Of a stretch of 30,627 nucleotides of DNA, positions 1 through 7,944 are shown in pieces (positions within the stretch are counted from its first letter, which is position 1; each line of letters begins with the position of its first letter). A model generated the notes under the pieces. That model made no database searches and was not told the DNA's origin. It was given only the letters and a program-made list of their open reading frames with translations. This DNA is from GWB2-37-7 sp049684915. GTDB lineage: Bacteria; Bacillota; Clostridia; Lutisporales; Lutisporaceae. The DNA is taken from assembly GCA_049684915.1 (NCBI GenBank), contig JBAVGO010000188.1, positions 1 to 30,627 on the forward strand. Direction: 5' to 3'. A program made the position numbers and the translations under genes.

Positions 1-547
1 GATAAGTATTACCCCTTATAGTATCTGCGTTATACATCAAATCATGTATTCCTACTACAGATACAATAGATGATTCTTTAATAAGTACAATAACCTCGTT
101 TCCTAGAGCAGGAAGTATATTCTTAAATGCTTGCGGTATGATTATATAAATCATTGCCATTTTATGAGACATTCCCAAGGAACGAGCTGCCTCCATCTGA
201 CCTTTATCTATAGACAGAATTCCTGCTCGAATTATTTCGCCTACATATGCAGCACTATTTAATGAAATGGCGATAATACCTAGGGTAATGTCTCCAAAAT
301 CCACTCCTAACAGTCTTGGAAGTCCGTAATATATTATATATAGCTGTACCAGCAACGGCGTTCCTCTCACCAGCTCTATGTAGGAGGAAGAAAAGGTCTT
401 TAGCAGTAGGTTCTTCGATAGCTTCATAAGTGCCAGTAGCACTCCTAGTATTATCCCAAGAGCTACTCCAAAGAAAGATAAGAATAAGGTTATAGAGGCT
501 CCATCTATAAAGAAACCATAATATTCATGTAAGAATGAGAAATCCAC
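1..547 (-). CDS. Polar amino-acid ABC transporter permease (3' end beyond window)
   Basis: Inner-membrane permease of a polar amino-acid ABC importer (HisM/GlnP family). Reading on the minus strand from a GTG at 547, 182 codons stay open to the window edge, so the C-terminus is missing. The start has a good ribosome site (AGGAGGG, 7 bases upstream). Early residues hold hydrophobic helices (FIDGASITLFLSF), then ELVRGTPLLVQLYIIYYGLP, which is the typical family segment, and later the EAA-type cytoplasmic loop, visible as QMEAARSLGMS, which docks on the ATPase. It sits 49 bases downstream of the substrate-binding lipoprotein gene and is surely cotranscribed with it; the ATPase gene is expected just outside the window. 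Substrate cannot be read from this sequence. Confidence 0.93.
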   Translation of the reverse strand, partial: MDFSFLHEYYGFFIDGASITLFLSFFGVALGIILGVLLALMKLSKNLLLKTFSSSYIELVRGTPLLVQLYIIYYGLPRLLGVDFGDITLGIIAISLNSAAYVGEIIRAGILSIDKGQMEAARSLGMSHKMAMIYIIIPQAFKNILPALGNEVIVLIKESSIVSVVGIHDLMYNADTIRGNTY

Positions 548-596
548 CTCTTAGCCCTCCTGTCAACATATATAGTTCTGTTATAATCAACTAAGC

Positions 597-1430
597 TTAC
601 TCTGATAATAATGTTGCATCCTCAATAAACTTATCAATAGTTCCTGCTTTTATCATTTTGTCTAGTGATTTGTTTATAGCATCTAAAAGTTCGATGTTTC
701 CTTTATTTATAGCAATGGCTACTCCATCTTCTGTACCTAAAGAAATTTTTGGAACAACAAGATCCTTGTTGTTGTTTGCGTAAGCATTTGCCACTGGAGC
801 TACCAATATAACAGCATCAATCTTTCCATTTTTCAGTTCAAGCACCAAATCTGTAATTTTGCTTAATGACTTTATTTCGGTTGCTTCTATCTTTTCCTTT
901 GCAATATCCTCTTGGATAGTTGATTTTTGTACACCAATTTTCAATCCCTTTAAATCAGCAATGGATTTAATTTTATCAGCATCCTCGGCTCTAATTAGTA
1001 CGCTTTGCTCTGCTTGATAATACTGAGTGGAAAAATCAACGCTTTTCTTTCTTTCTTCTTTTGGAACCATACCTGCAACAACAAAATCAATGTCATCAAC
1101 TACCAATGCAGCCAACAGTCCCTCAAACTTCATGTCTTTTATCTCCAGCTCAACACCTAAGTCTTCCGCTATTGCTTTTGCTATATCAATGTCAAAGCCT
1201 ACAATTTCATCTTTGCCTGCGATCTCTTTGTGAAACTCATAAGGTGGATAATCCGCAGATGTACCCAGAACAATCTTGCCTTTAGCTTGTATCTTTGCAA
1301 GCTTTGTTACAGCTTCTTTCTCTTCTCCAGTTGCATCTACATTGTCTGTCTTTGCACCGCAAGCGCTTAATGCAAATACAAGTGAAAATACTAGAATAAC
1401 TGCTACTACATTTTTTAAAAAGTTTTTCAT
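597..1430 (-). CDS. Amino-acid ABC transporter substrate-binding lipoprotein
   Basis: Extracellular solute-binding protein (SBP_bac_3 family, 277 residues) that captures a polar amino acid and hands it to the permease encoded downstream. It begins with a lipoprotein signal peptide with lipobox LSAC, so Cys24 should be lipidated and anchor the protein to the membrane. Family landmarks are visible: the opening GKIVLGTSADYPPYEF, GFDIDIAKAIAEDLG, and DFVVAGMVPKEERKK, the segment that normally contributes the arginine contacting the ligand carboxylate. Length fits the family. The ATG has a strong ribosome site (AAGGAGG, 8 bases upstream). First gene of the transporter operon; the 437 bases upstream show no riboswitch I recognise. 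The exact amino acid (cystine, arginine, glutamine or other) is not determinable. Confidence 0.93.
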   Translation of the reverse strand: MKNFLKNVVAVILVFSLVFALSACGAKTDNVDATGEEKEAVTKLAKIQAKGKIVLGTSADYPPYEFHKEIAGKDEIVGFDIDIAKAIAEDLGVELEIKDMKFEGLLAALVVDDIDFVVAGMVPKEERKKSVDFSTQYYQAEQSVLIRAEDADKIKSIADLKGLKIGVQKSTIQEDIAKEKIEATEIKSLSKITDLVLELKNGKIDAVILVAPVANAYANNNKDLVVPKISLGTEDGVAIAINKGNIELLDAINKSLDKMIKAGTIDKFIEDATLLSE

Positions 1431-1785
1431 ATAAATTTCCTCCTTTAAAATAGATAATGCTACATATTTTTTAGAATATTAAACTTGTATGTAATATTTG
1501 CCCATCAAGTTTTATACCGTAACTGCATATATATACGTATTTCTTCTCCTTTCTCCCAAGCAATAATGTCAACAATATTGTCAACTCAACACTTCACGTT
1601 CAAGCCTTAAAACATTGTTGCATCTAGTACAATAAACAAATATGTCTAAAATGTCTCAAAGTCCATCGCTATACTTTCAGTTTTCATAAAGCATATTTAT
1701 AATTTATTATGTATTATTATGCTTCTCAATCTCCTACTTGTCAATAACTAATTTGTTTTTCCCCTTATATTTATTTTTGGATATT
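1431..1785. other. Intergenic region upstream of the amino-acid transporter
   Basis: AT-rich region without a credible gene. It must hold the promoter of the minus-strand transporter operon. On the minus strand two TTGACA hexamers lie 6 bases apart (1579-1584 and 1567-1572), but neither has a convincing -10 box at normal spacing, so I do not call a promoter. No T-box, S-box or L-box signature was seen. Confidence 0.4.
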
Positions 1786-1823
1786 AAAAAGACCAATGAA
1801 TTTTAATATCCATTGGTCTTTTT
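1786..1823 (-). terminator. Intrinsic terminator of the Ub-like operon
   Basis: Perfect 13-bp inverted repeat (1786-1798 with 1811-1823, core GACCAATG/CATTGGTC) around a 12-base loop, flanked by A-runs on one side and T-runs on the other, 44 bases after the last gene of the Ub-like cluster. The symmetric A/T arms would let it work in both directions, separating the cluster from the transporter operon. Confidence 0.8.
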
Positions 1824-1867
1824 ACATGATTTTTTTATTACTCATTGTCAGCAATAGTATACGACCT

Positions 1868-2395
1868 TCATATATCATATACATAGAAGCCCTCTAGTTT
1901 TTGAATTTTATCATTTTTCCACTGGAAAAAGCCTCGCGTCTTATTTATAGGATCAACAACATAGGCTACTTGCCATGGTAAATCAAAAAAGTTCTGCTGG
2001 ATAAACATATCATAGATAGAAAGAAAAATCCCGTAGCTCGGATGAGTATGATGCCATCCTACCATTCTTTTATCAGTAAATTGTTTATCATAGATATTAT
2101 GAATGTGTTCCCAAGTTTCATGTGTAAAAGTAAGGGTTGAGGATGATGCATCAGTATATTCTGCTTCTATATAGCCAGAAATTATTACATGAATTTTCCC
2201 AAGCTCTTCTACATAATCCCCAAGTAATATTCCTCCCAATTCTATCTCGATATTAGAGGAGGAGAATTTCTCGATTAATTTATAGATATCTTGCTTAATA
2301 TATACCTTAACATCATCATTCTGTATTTCTCCAATTACCATAAATTTCTGTGGCAGTTTTACATTAATAGGAATAACTTCGATAACCTCACTCAT
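1868..2395 (-). CDS. Soluble JAMM/MPN metalloprotease (candidate deubiquitinase-like enzyme)
   Basis: A 175-residue Mov34/JAB-family zinc metalloprotease, the family that removes or matures ubiquitin-like proteins. The full JAMM motif is present: catalytic Glu52 in ELGGILLG, then His116-x-His118-Pro, seven residues to Ser126, and Asp129 (HTHPSYGIFLSIYD). No signal peptide or membrane segment, so it should be cytoplasmic. I start it at the ATG at 2395, one base after the RING gene stop (TAA-T-ATG), which implies translational coupling; a TTG at 2431 would add 12 residues overlapping the upstream gene and is less likely. It is a paralogue of the JAMM protein at 3184-4029, sharing the same core (for example THETWE and IQQNFF) but lacking its C-terminal membrane tail. 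Last gene of the cluster; likely role is processing the Ubl precursor or deconjugation, but which one is inference. Confidence 0.88.
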   Translation of the reverse strand: MSEVIEVIPINVKLPQKFMVIGEIQNDDVKVYIKQDIYKLIEKFSSSNIEIELGGILLGDYVEELGKIHVIISGYIEAEYTDASSSTLTFTHETWEHIHNIYDKQFTDKRMVGWHHTHPSYGIFLSIYDMFIQQNFFDLPWQVAYVVDPINKTRGFFQWKNDKIQKLEGFYVYDI

Positions 2396-2396
2396 A

Positions 2397-3164
2397 TTAT
2401 AAGGATCTTGCAATTGTAATAACAAGCTCAAGAATAAATATACCTACTGCAATTGCTACAGGAACAGCTGCATTTGTTCCACCTTTTGATCGTAAACGTT
2501 TCTGTTTATTATAATCATCCATGTAATTTGCAGCACTTATCTCTTTATAAACATATTTCATGTAAATATTATTACCTTTAACACCTAAAGTTATTGATAT
2601 TGCTAAGCTTACAACACTGCCAAATCCACCTAAAAACATTAATAAAATATTAGATCCTAGAAGTATCCAGCCCATGCCATACATTTTACGGTAAAAGCAC
2701 CAATAGGTTGATAAAAAGAACGATGCCCAATTCCAGCTTGATGTACTTCTATCACCTACCATATTATTAAATTTACGAATATAATAATATGCATTATTAC
2801 CAATGAAGCTTGCAACCTCATTTTCATTTACTGATGATTGACCCCATTGATTTTGATTATTTTGGCTATTTTGATAAAGCCCACTACTTGTTTGATTCGC
2901 ATAGCTATTATTTACTACAGTTAATGGATTGGCACAAGCCGAACAGTAATTCTCACCTGCATTACATTTTCTGTGGCACCTGGAGCAATATATCACATCC
3001 TGTAAGTTTTGAATAGTACCAGTACAGCCAAAGGTTGTACAGCCTTGATTCTCAATCCAACATTCCTTATGATGTGGTATTTCACAATTGCTGCACATTA
3101 CGACATCATCCGTATCCTTTATTTGTGTTTTACAATAAGGACAAGTTTTCCCTACATAATCCAT
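2397..3164 (-). CDS. Prokaryotic RING-finger membrane protein, candidate E3 ligase
   Basis: 255 residues. The N-terminus carries a RING-like binuclear zinc domain: Cys8-x2-Cys11, Cys24-x2-Cys27, His32-x2-Cys35, Cys42-x4-Cys47. This pattern fits prokaryotic RING family 1, known from gene neighbourhoods with Ub-like proteins, E1, E2 and JAB. A second zinc-ribbon follows (Cys60-x2-Cys63 and Cys74-x2-Cys77), then an Asn/Gln-rich linker (about 84-115) and a DUF2628-like membrane region (about 143-205, containing WNWASFFLSTYWCFYRKMY) plus a final helix near the C-terminus. The zinc domains should face the cytoplasm. Start ATG has GAGGGGG 7 bases upstream. It lies between the two JAMM genes, 19 bases after the first and 1 base before the second. 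Membrane E3-like role is inference from domain and context; RING-like treble clefs can also be simple scaffolds. Confidence 0.85.
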   Translation of the reverse strand: MDYVGKTCPYCKTQIKDTDDVVMCSNCEIPHHKECWIENQGCTTFGCTGTIQNLQDVIYCSRCHRKCNAGENYCSACANPLTVVNNSYANQTSSGLYQNSQNNQNQWGQSSVNENEVASFIGNNAYYYIRKFNNMVGDRSTSSWNWASFFLSTYWCFYRKMYGMGWILLGSNILLMFLGGFGSVVSLAISITLGVKGNNIYMKYVYKEISAANYMDDYNKQKRLRSKGGTNAAVPVAIAVGIFILELVITIARSL

Positions 3165-3183
3165 ATCGCTACCCCCTCATATA

Positions 3184-4029
3184 TCAGTTTTCTTGAACAA
3201 TACCATCTTTTTGTTCTAGCTTTTTCTCCAATTCATCAATACGTAAACCCTGCTCCAAATGTAATTTGTATATTATTGTAAAATTGTTATTTAATATCCT
3301 AAGATCGTCATCAAGTCTATATATTATTTGATCTTGTTGGTATACTTTAATACCCAACATTATAATTATGCTAAATAGTATGATAATAGCTGTATTTGTA
3401 ATAATAGAAAAGCTTTTTTCCTCTTTTTGCTTCATATTATCATCAACTTTATCTTCAGTAATTTCCTCTATACTGATTTTAACACCAGCCTTGTCATAAA
3501 TATAAAACCCGACGCATTTTTCAATATTTTCATTTATCCATATGTAAAGTCCCTCTTTATTTTGTATGGGGTCAATTACATAAGCAATCTGGAACGGTTC
3601 TTTAAAGAAGTTTTGCTGAATAAATTTATCATATTCAGAAAGAAAAATACCGAAGTCAGGATGAGTATGTATCCAACCAACGATTTTTTTACCTTGATAA
3701 TTTTTGTCTATTTCTTTATGAAAGTACTCCCATGTTTCATGTGTAAACTTTAGGGTTGTAGGTGTTGCCTCACAATACCTTGCCTCTACAAACCCATTTA
3801 CTATTATATTTAGCTTCCCAAACTCTTCTATTACATCCCCTACAAGTATGCCGCCGCTTTCATTGATGGTCTTATCAGTTGTAAATCTGTGAATATTCTT
3901 ATACACATTTTGTTGGAGATATACATTTTTATCTCTATGCTCCTGCTCACCTATACTTATAATGTTCTGCGGCAGCATAGCGTCAGCAACGTTTTTTTTA
4001 ATTGCTTCTATCCTTTTCTTATTCCCCAT
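3184..4029 (-). CDS. Membrane-anchored JAMM/MPN metalloprotease
   Basis: 281 residues. The N-terminal domain is a JAB/MPN protease with complete JAMM motif: Glu57 in NESGGILVG, His121-x-His123-Pro, Ser131 and Asp134 (HTHPDFGIFLSEYD). A single transmembrane helix follows at about 208-228 (SIITNTAIIILFSIIIMLG) and then a C-terminal coiled-coil-like tail (about 231-276). With no signal peptide, the protease domain should be cytoplasmic and the tail outside, or the reverse if the helix inserts differently. I choose the ATG at 4029 because AGGAG lies 8 bases upstream; a GTG at 4038 and an ATG at 4035 overlap the previous stop and are badly spaced. It is a paralogue of the soluble JAMM protein two genes downstream. 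Probable role: cleaving the Ub-like protein from membrane-located targets or maturing its C-terminus. Confidence 0.88.
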   Translation of the reverse strand: MGNKKRIEAIKKNVADAMLPQNIISIGEQEHRDKNVYLQQNVYKNIHRFTTDKTINESGGILVGDVIEEFGKLNIIVNGFVEARYCEATPTTLKFTHETWEYFHKEIDKNYQGKKIVGWIHTHPDFGIFLSEYDKFIQQNFFKEPFQIAYVIDPIQNKEGLYIWINENIEKCVGFYIYDKAGVKISIEEITEDKVDDNMKQKEEKSFSIITNTAIIILFSIIIMLGIKVYQQDQIIYRLDDDLRILNNNFTIIYKLHLEQGLRIDELEKKLEQKDGIVQEN

Positions 4030-4034
4030 TTTCA

Positions 4035-4928
4035 TCACTCCTGTATTTCTATATCGAAATCATAGGGGTCCTTCATTTTAAAGCTTTCTTGTTTTCTTTT
4101 ATTCAATATTGCCAATAAAATTCCCAAAGTAACTAATTGTAATATTACTAAAGAAATTACAGCAATTCTAAAATAAAAGACCTGATTTTTAAGCTTTATA
4201 ATCTGCTGCTTTTCAGGATACGCCTCTATGTATGACTGTTTCCCCTTGTTTTCTTCTTTATATTCGCTTTTTACTGCCAAATCAGATATAACATCACTCT
4301 GCTCAGTTATATTGATATTGTTTGCCTGTAGGAAGCTTGCAACTGTCGTCATAGGTATTGCAAGTCCAATACCCTCGCTATCGATTATTTTCAAGGTGTT
4401 TACACCGATAACCTCACCATTTTCGTTTAGCAAAGGTCCCCCACTATTACCAGAGTTAATCGGGGCATCAGTTTGAATATAGTTATTGCCAGCTAAAACT
4501 CTATCCTTTGCAGATAATATCCCTTTTGTAAGTGTATATGCCATATCCTTAGGAATCCCCACAGCATAAACATCAGTTCCAATAGACAAATCATTATAAT
4601 CAGCAAGCTTTAAATATGGCAATGTCTTATTTGAAACCTTTAAGACCGCTAAATCAGCATAAGAATCCATACTCACCAGTTCAACAGAATATTTTTTATC
4701 TTTATATGTTGATATCTCAATATTTTCTTCATCTTCTATAACATGAGCATTGGTTATGATATAATTGCTTCCAACAGCAAAGCCGCTTCCAAAACTATTT
4801 CCTGAATACACAATAACCACCGACTTAAATACAGTCTCAGCATCAAAACCAATAGCATATACGGGTAAAGAAAAGGTGAGCAACATTGCGAAAAGAAAAC
4901 TCAACCCTTTTGTTAACTTCTTAAACAT
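4035..4928 (-). CDS. Membrane-anchored trypsin-like (HtrA-type) serine protease, no PDZ
   Basis: 297 residues: signal peptide (1-25), an S1C trypsin-like domain (about 33-205) and one C-terminal transmembrane helix (about 253-276) with a short acidic tail. The catalytic triad is visible: His62 in TNAHVIED, Asp92 in YADLAVLKV, Ser162 in INSGNSGGPLL. PDZ domains, usual in HtrA/DegP proteins, are absent. The protease domain should lie outside the cytoplasm. I start at the ATG at 4928, which directly gives a signal peptide and has GAGGAG just upstream; a GTG at 4940 would overlap that ribosome site. It sits inside the Ub-like cluster, 5 bases before the membrane JAMM gene, after a 171-base gap from the E2 gene. 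Its place there suggests membrane signalling or quality control, but substrate is unknown. Confidence 0.87.
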   Translation of the reverse strand: MFKKLTKGLSFLFAMLLTFSLPVYAIGFDAETVFKSVVIVYSGNSFGSGFAVGSNYIITNAHVIEDEENIEISTYKDKKYSVELVSMDSYADLAVLKVSNKTLPYLKLADYNDLSIGTDVYAVGIPKDMAYTLTKGILSAKDRVLAGNNYIQTDAPINSGNSGGPLLNENGEVIGVNTLKIIDSEGIGLAIPMTTVASFLQANNINITEQSDVISDLAVKSEYKEENKGKQSYIEAYPEKQQIIKLKNQVFYFRIAVISLVILQLVTLGILLAILNKRKQESFKMKDPYDFDIEIQE

Positions 4929-4946
4929 ATATCTCCTCACTTATAT

Positions 4947-4990
4947 GTTTTGCACTAAACATTTTACATTGAATTAAAAATGTGCAAAAC
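4947..4990. repeat. Inverted and direct repeats in the gap inside the Ub-like cluster
   Basis: A 9-bp perfect inverted repeat (GTTTTGCAC at 4947-4955, GTGCAAAAC at 4982-4990) lies just upstream of the protease gene. The second arm runs into AAAACGTTTT, a palindrome with a central CG as in LacI-family operators, and the two arms are followed by similar text (AAACATTTTAC, AAACGTTTTAC). This may be an operator for an internal promoter; no clear -35/-10 pair was found. Confidence 0.4.
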
Positions 4991-5034
4991 GTTTTACTTG
5001 ATTCATATTTGTAAAAAATACAGTTTTGATAATA

Positions 5035-5061
5035 CAAAAGCAGACGCTTCTACTGCTTTTG
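5035..5061 (-). terminator. Hairpin after the E2-FHA gene, possible attenuator
   Basis: 9-bp perfect stem (CAAAAGCAG at 5035-5043 with CTGCTTTTG at 5053-5061) and 9-base loop, 39 bases after the E2-FHA stop. There is no long T-run beyond the stem in the minus direction, only T-rich sequence within it, so it may be a weak terminator or an RNA-processing point that splits the cluster into two expression units. Confidence 0.4.
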
Positions 5062-5099
5062 CGTATGTTAAATCTTTTTCGCAACATATATAGCTTCAT

Positions 5100-6731
5100 T
5101 TATTTTGTATTAAAAATAAGAACAGAATTACCAAGAGCAATTGCATCTCCTTGTTTCAATATATGACGATTTACACGCATACCATTTACTATAGTCCCCA
5201 TGGGTGTGCCCTTATCCACCAATACATATCTATTGGCTTCCAGTATAATATCACAATGATATGGAGCCACAAGCTTATCCTTGAACAGTACAATAGTATT
5301 TTTACCGCTGTTTCCAATACTAGTTATTCCTGCAAAAACAAGATATTCCTTGCCCTCAAACTCACCTCTTATAACCTTTAGCCAAGCAGCTTTTGCAAAC
5401 TGCTCCAGTAAGCCAATGCCTAATCCTATTAAGGCTCCCAATACAATAATTCCTACAGCTCTTGGAATAGTTCCAGTATCGTTCTCACTCATTAAAGTAG
5501 CTCGTGATATGAAGTCAAATGCAAAGCCTCCAATAAAGCCCCCTACTAATCCACCGATGCTGCAATTTATAACACGCATCTTTTCAGGCTTTATTAAACC
5601 TACTGCTATACCAACTCCAAGTCCCATTATAGCCCAACCAATAGCACGCACAAATGATAAATAAACTAAAGGTGTATATTCATCTGTTCCAACAAGTAAA
5701 TTTGAATACAGTATCTGTGCAATATATCCGCCGACAACACCAATTGCTAATGCAATCCCTAAGCCTGTAAAGGTATACTTTATAGCCTTTTCCTTAGAAC
5801 CATAGTAAATACCTTCCCCAAGCCCCATGGCCGCACCAATAAGTCCACCAATTATTCCAGAAAATATTGCTGTATTTAATCTAATTGCATTCATAATTAT
5901 GAAGCTTATTTGATTCTCTGTCATATTGTTATTATTAATAAGAGTATCAAAATCATATCCCATCCAGCCTAAAATAGTATCCGCCTCAACATTTAAAGCT
6001 TCATTCATAATCCATGCTATAAGTCCACCAAGCAACCCAAATAATATTCCCTTCATAAATATGGTCTTAAAATTAATCTTACCCCTACTGCCAGACACCT
6101 TATGCTGATCAGATTGAATTCTCTGTGCTGTAGGAATGAACTCTACGCATTTTAGATCATCAATAGTTATTTCAAAGTCATTCTCTGCTTCAATAATTTC
6201 TTGAACCGCTGCCATTTCTTCATTCCCATCAAATAAATCGATTTCAAAATCAGAGCTTGCTTCTTGTATTTCACCTCTCCATAGGTCAATTTTACCAACA
6301 GGGAAGAGATATTTGTTCAAAATAGCCCATTTAGCTGCCTCTGCAGATAGCGGACTGAGGGAATTCCACGACCTATACTGTATCATATCTCCAATGTTTA
6401 CTATGATATCTGATAAGGATTCACCAGCTCCCCAGATATCACCAATACAAATTTGACCATCCTTAAAATTCGGATGCCAAATAGGTGTTGATATTTTGCA
6501 TATAGGCTTATATCTCGGATATTCCGAATGTAGCGTTATTTCAACCCGATGTTGCCCGAGAGTATTTATTCGCCCATCTGGCATCAGATATATACCATTT
6601 ACAAAATATGTAATATTATATCTTTCTGGTGGTTCACTGCCTACAGGCTCCACTAATATGTTTTTATGCCCATCAAAGTCTTTTTTTACTTGCTCCCAGT
6701 CAGATATAAGTCTTCTCATCCTTGCATTCAA
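5100..6731 (-). CDS. E2 ubiquitin-conjugating-like enzyme fused to membrane and FHA domains
   Basis: 543 residues with three parts. Residues 1-150 form a UBC (E2) fold: the strands around RVEITLHSEYPRYKP, then IWHPNFKDGQICIGD, which matches the E2 HPN signature (86-88) followed by the expected catalytic cysteine (Cys95). Residues about 220-450 are a glycine-rich polytopic membrane region of roughly six helices. Residues about 455-543 form a forkhead-associated (FHA) domain, with TSIGNSGKNTIVL, the GTIVNG signature and a C-terminal VLIF strand; FHA domains bind phosphothreonine peptides. The canonical FHA GR..SRxH residues are only partly kept (SIGNSGKN, APYHC). Start is a TTG with AGGAG 9 bases upstream; the next ATG is too far from it. 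It follows the E1 gene by 21 bases and should receive the Ubl from E1 as a thioester and transfer it near the membrane. Confidence 0.87.
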   Translation of the reverse strand: MNARMRRLISDWEQVKKDFDGHKNILVEPVGSEPPERYNITYFVNGIYLMPDGRINTLGQHRVEITLHSEYPRYKPICKISTPIWHPNFKDGQICIGDIWGAGESLSDIIVNIGDMIQYRSWNSLSPLSAEAAKWAILNKYLFPVGKIDLWRGEIQEASSDFEIDLFDGNEEMAAVQEIIEAENDFEITIDDLKCVEFIPTAQRIQSDQHKVSGSRGKINFKTIFMKGILFGLLGGLIAWIMNEALNVEADTILGWMGYDFDTLINNNNMTENQISFIIMNAIRLNTAIFSGIIGGLIGAAMGLGEGIYYGSKEKAIKYTFTGLGIALAIGVVGGYIAQILYSNLLVGTDEYTPLVYLSFVRAIGWAIMGLGVGIAVGLIKPEKMRVINCSIGGLVGGFIGGFAFDFISRATLMSENDTGTIPRAVGIIVLGALIGLGIGLLEQFAKAAWLKVIRGEFEGKEYLVFAGITSIGNSGKNTIVLFKDKLVAPYHCDIILEANRYVLVDKGTPMGTIVNGMRVNRHILKQGDAIALGNSVLIFNTK

Positions 6732-6752
6732 GCTGCCACACTCCTATCTCAA

Positions 6753-7940
6753 TTATAATAATTCCAACAAAACCTCACTAGAGTCACCTGTAAGCTCATA
6801 GTATATTGAGTTTGTGCCTTTTCTTCCACCAATTATATGAAATAATGGCAGTCCAATTTCAGAAACTGTTTTCTCTAAGAAGCTTTCCATTCCAGTTATT
6901 GTATGTGTGGTATCAAAGGACATATTGGCACCGCACTGTTCACAAGTAATATCAGAATTTTTCAGCTTATGCATGGGTAAATATAGCTCTTTTTCTTTCC
7001 CACATGCACATCTGGCTTTGGTTGCGATATCTCTGTCAAGGTCAATAACTGCACCATAACCCAAGTCCTCTACTGCCTTCTCATGCAGCTCTCTTAGTGT
7101 CAATTCCTTTGAAGTCCAGTTCATTTCAACTATATTTTCATAGGTATCATGACTCATGCAGTCATCTTTACGTTGATATTCCACTATAAAAGAGTCATGA
7201 TTCAAGCCATTAAATACATAACCTTTTCCTGCAAGCGTTGGTAAACCTCTATCCTTATGAAGATACTTAAGCATCTCCTGAACCTGTACTCCAGCTATTA
7301 TTGCTGAGGAAGTCGGAGTTGTAGGAATCTTACCCTCTTGCATCTGCTCATGTGTTAGTAACGCACAGGATTTTCTCTTGTTAATTAACTTCCAATCAGT
7401 TTCTGTCATGGTACATTCATAACAAGGACCATCCGGTGGCAAAAACATTCGTGCAAACCCATTTAATACCTCAATAGCACCATCAATCCACGGCTTATTC
7501 ACCTTCCAGCAGGATTGATTTATTGCAAGTCGAGCTTCACGATTATCAAGTCCGCCAAGTACAATATTCATTCTTCTATAAATCCCAAGTCCAATATCAT
7601 CTATAATATTGCCAACTATAGCCTTTGCCTTGATATCAGGATTTATTTCCATTGCTCGCTTACAAGCAACTTCAGCTTTGTAAAGCCCTACATCTGCTGC
7701 ACGAAAAAGCACTGATCGAGTTAAGTTTGTATGCTCAATCTTATCCATATCAACTACAAGTATTTTACCAATACCAAGTAGGGAAAGATTCTTTATCAGC
7801 TCATTTCCGATAGCTCCTGCCCCTACAACCATTATAGTTGCATTGGACAGTCTTTCTTGATCCCACCAATTTATTAGCTTCAATCTGCTATACTTATCTT
7901 CTACAAAATCCTCTTTGCTTAGCTCAATAGTCTTTTCCAT
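6753..7940 (-). CDS. ThiF/E1-like Ubl-activating enzyme with zinc ribbon
   Basis: 395 residues. The ThiF/MoeB/E1 adenylation domain covers about 20-260: nucleotide loop GAGAIG (40-45), acidic Asp64 in VVDMD, Arg75 in NLTR, Lys88 in LYKAE and Asp132 in GGLDNREAR, all standard ATP-binding or catalytic positions. Cys173-x2-Cys176 matches the first half of the family's structural zinc site. Cys192 in KRKSCALL is a candidate thioester cysteine, but this is a guess. The C-terminal part (about 270-395) adds a second zinc ribbon (Cys311-x-Cys313, Cys333-x2-Cys336), which may recruit the E2. It adenylates the C-terminus of the Ubl encoded just upstream, whose stop codon lies 4 bases before this ATG. 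No strong ribosome site is seen, so translational coupling to the Ubl gene is likely. Confidence 0.9.
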   Translation of the reverse strand: MEKTIELSKEDFVEDKYSRLKLINWWDQERLSNATIMVVGAGAIGNELIKNLSLLGIGKILVVDMDKIEHTNLTRSVLFRAADVGLYKAEVACKRAMEINPDIKAKAIVGNIIDDIGLGIYRRMNIVLGGLDNREARLAINQSCWKVNKPWIDGAIEVLNGFARMFLPPDGPCYECTMTETDWKLINKRKSCALLTHEQMQEGKIPTTPTSSAIIAGVQVQEMLKYLHKDRGLPTLAGKGYVFNGLNHDSFIVEYQRKDDCMSHDTYENIVEMNWTSKELTLRELHEKAVEDLGYGAVIDLDRDIATKARCACGKEKELYLPMHKLKNSDITCEQCGANMSFDTTHTITGMESFLEKTVSEIGLPLFHIIGGRKGTNSIYYELTGDSSEVLLELL

Positions 7941-7944
7941 ACTG

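Noticed and set aside
1567..1584. Tandem TTGACA boxes as transporter promoter
   Set aside because: No -10 hexamer at 16-19 bases from either box.
1431..1785. T-box or SAM riboswitch before the amino-acid transporter
   Set aside because: No AGGGTGG-type antiterminator motif and no S-box core seen on the minus strand.
5281..5664. 127-codon plus-strand open frame
   Set aside because: Antisense to the glycine-rich helices of the E2-FHA gene; rich in Pro/Ile as expected of complement of Gly codons.
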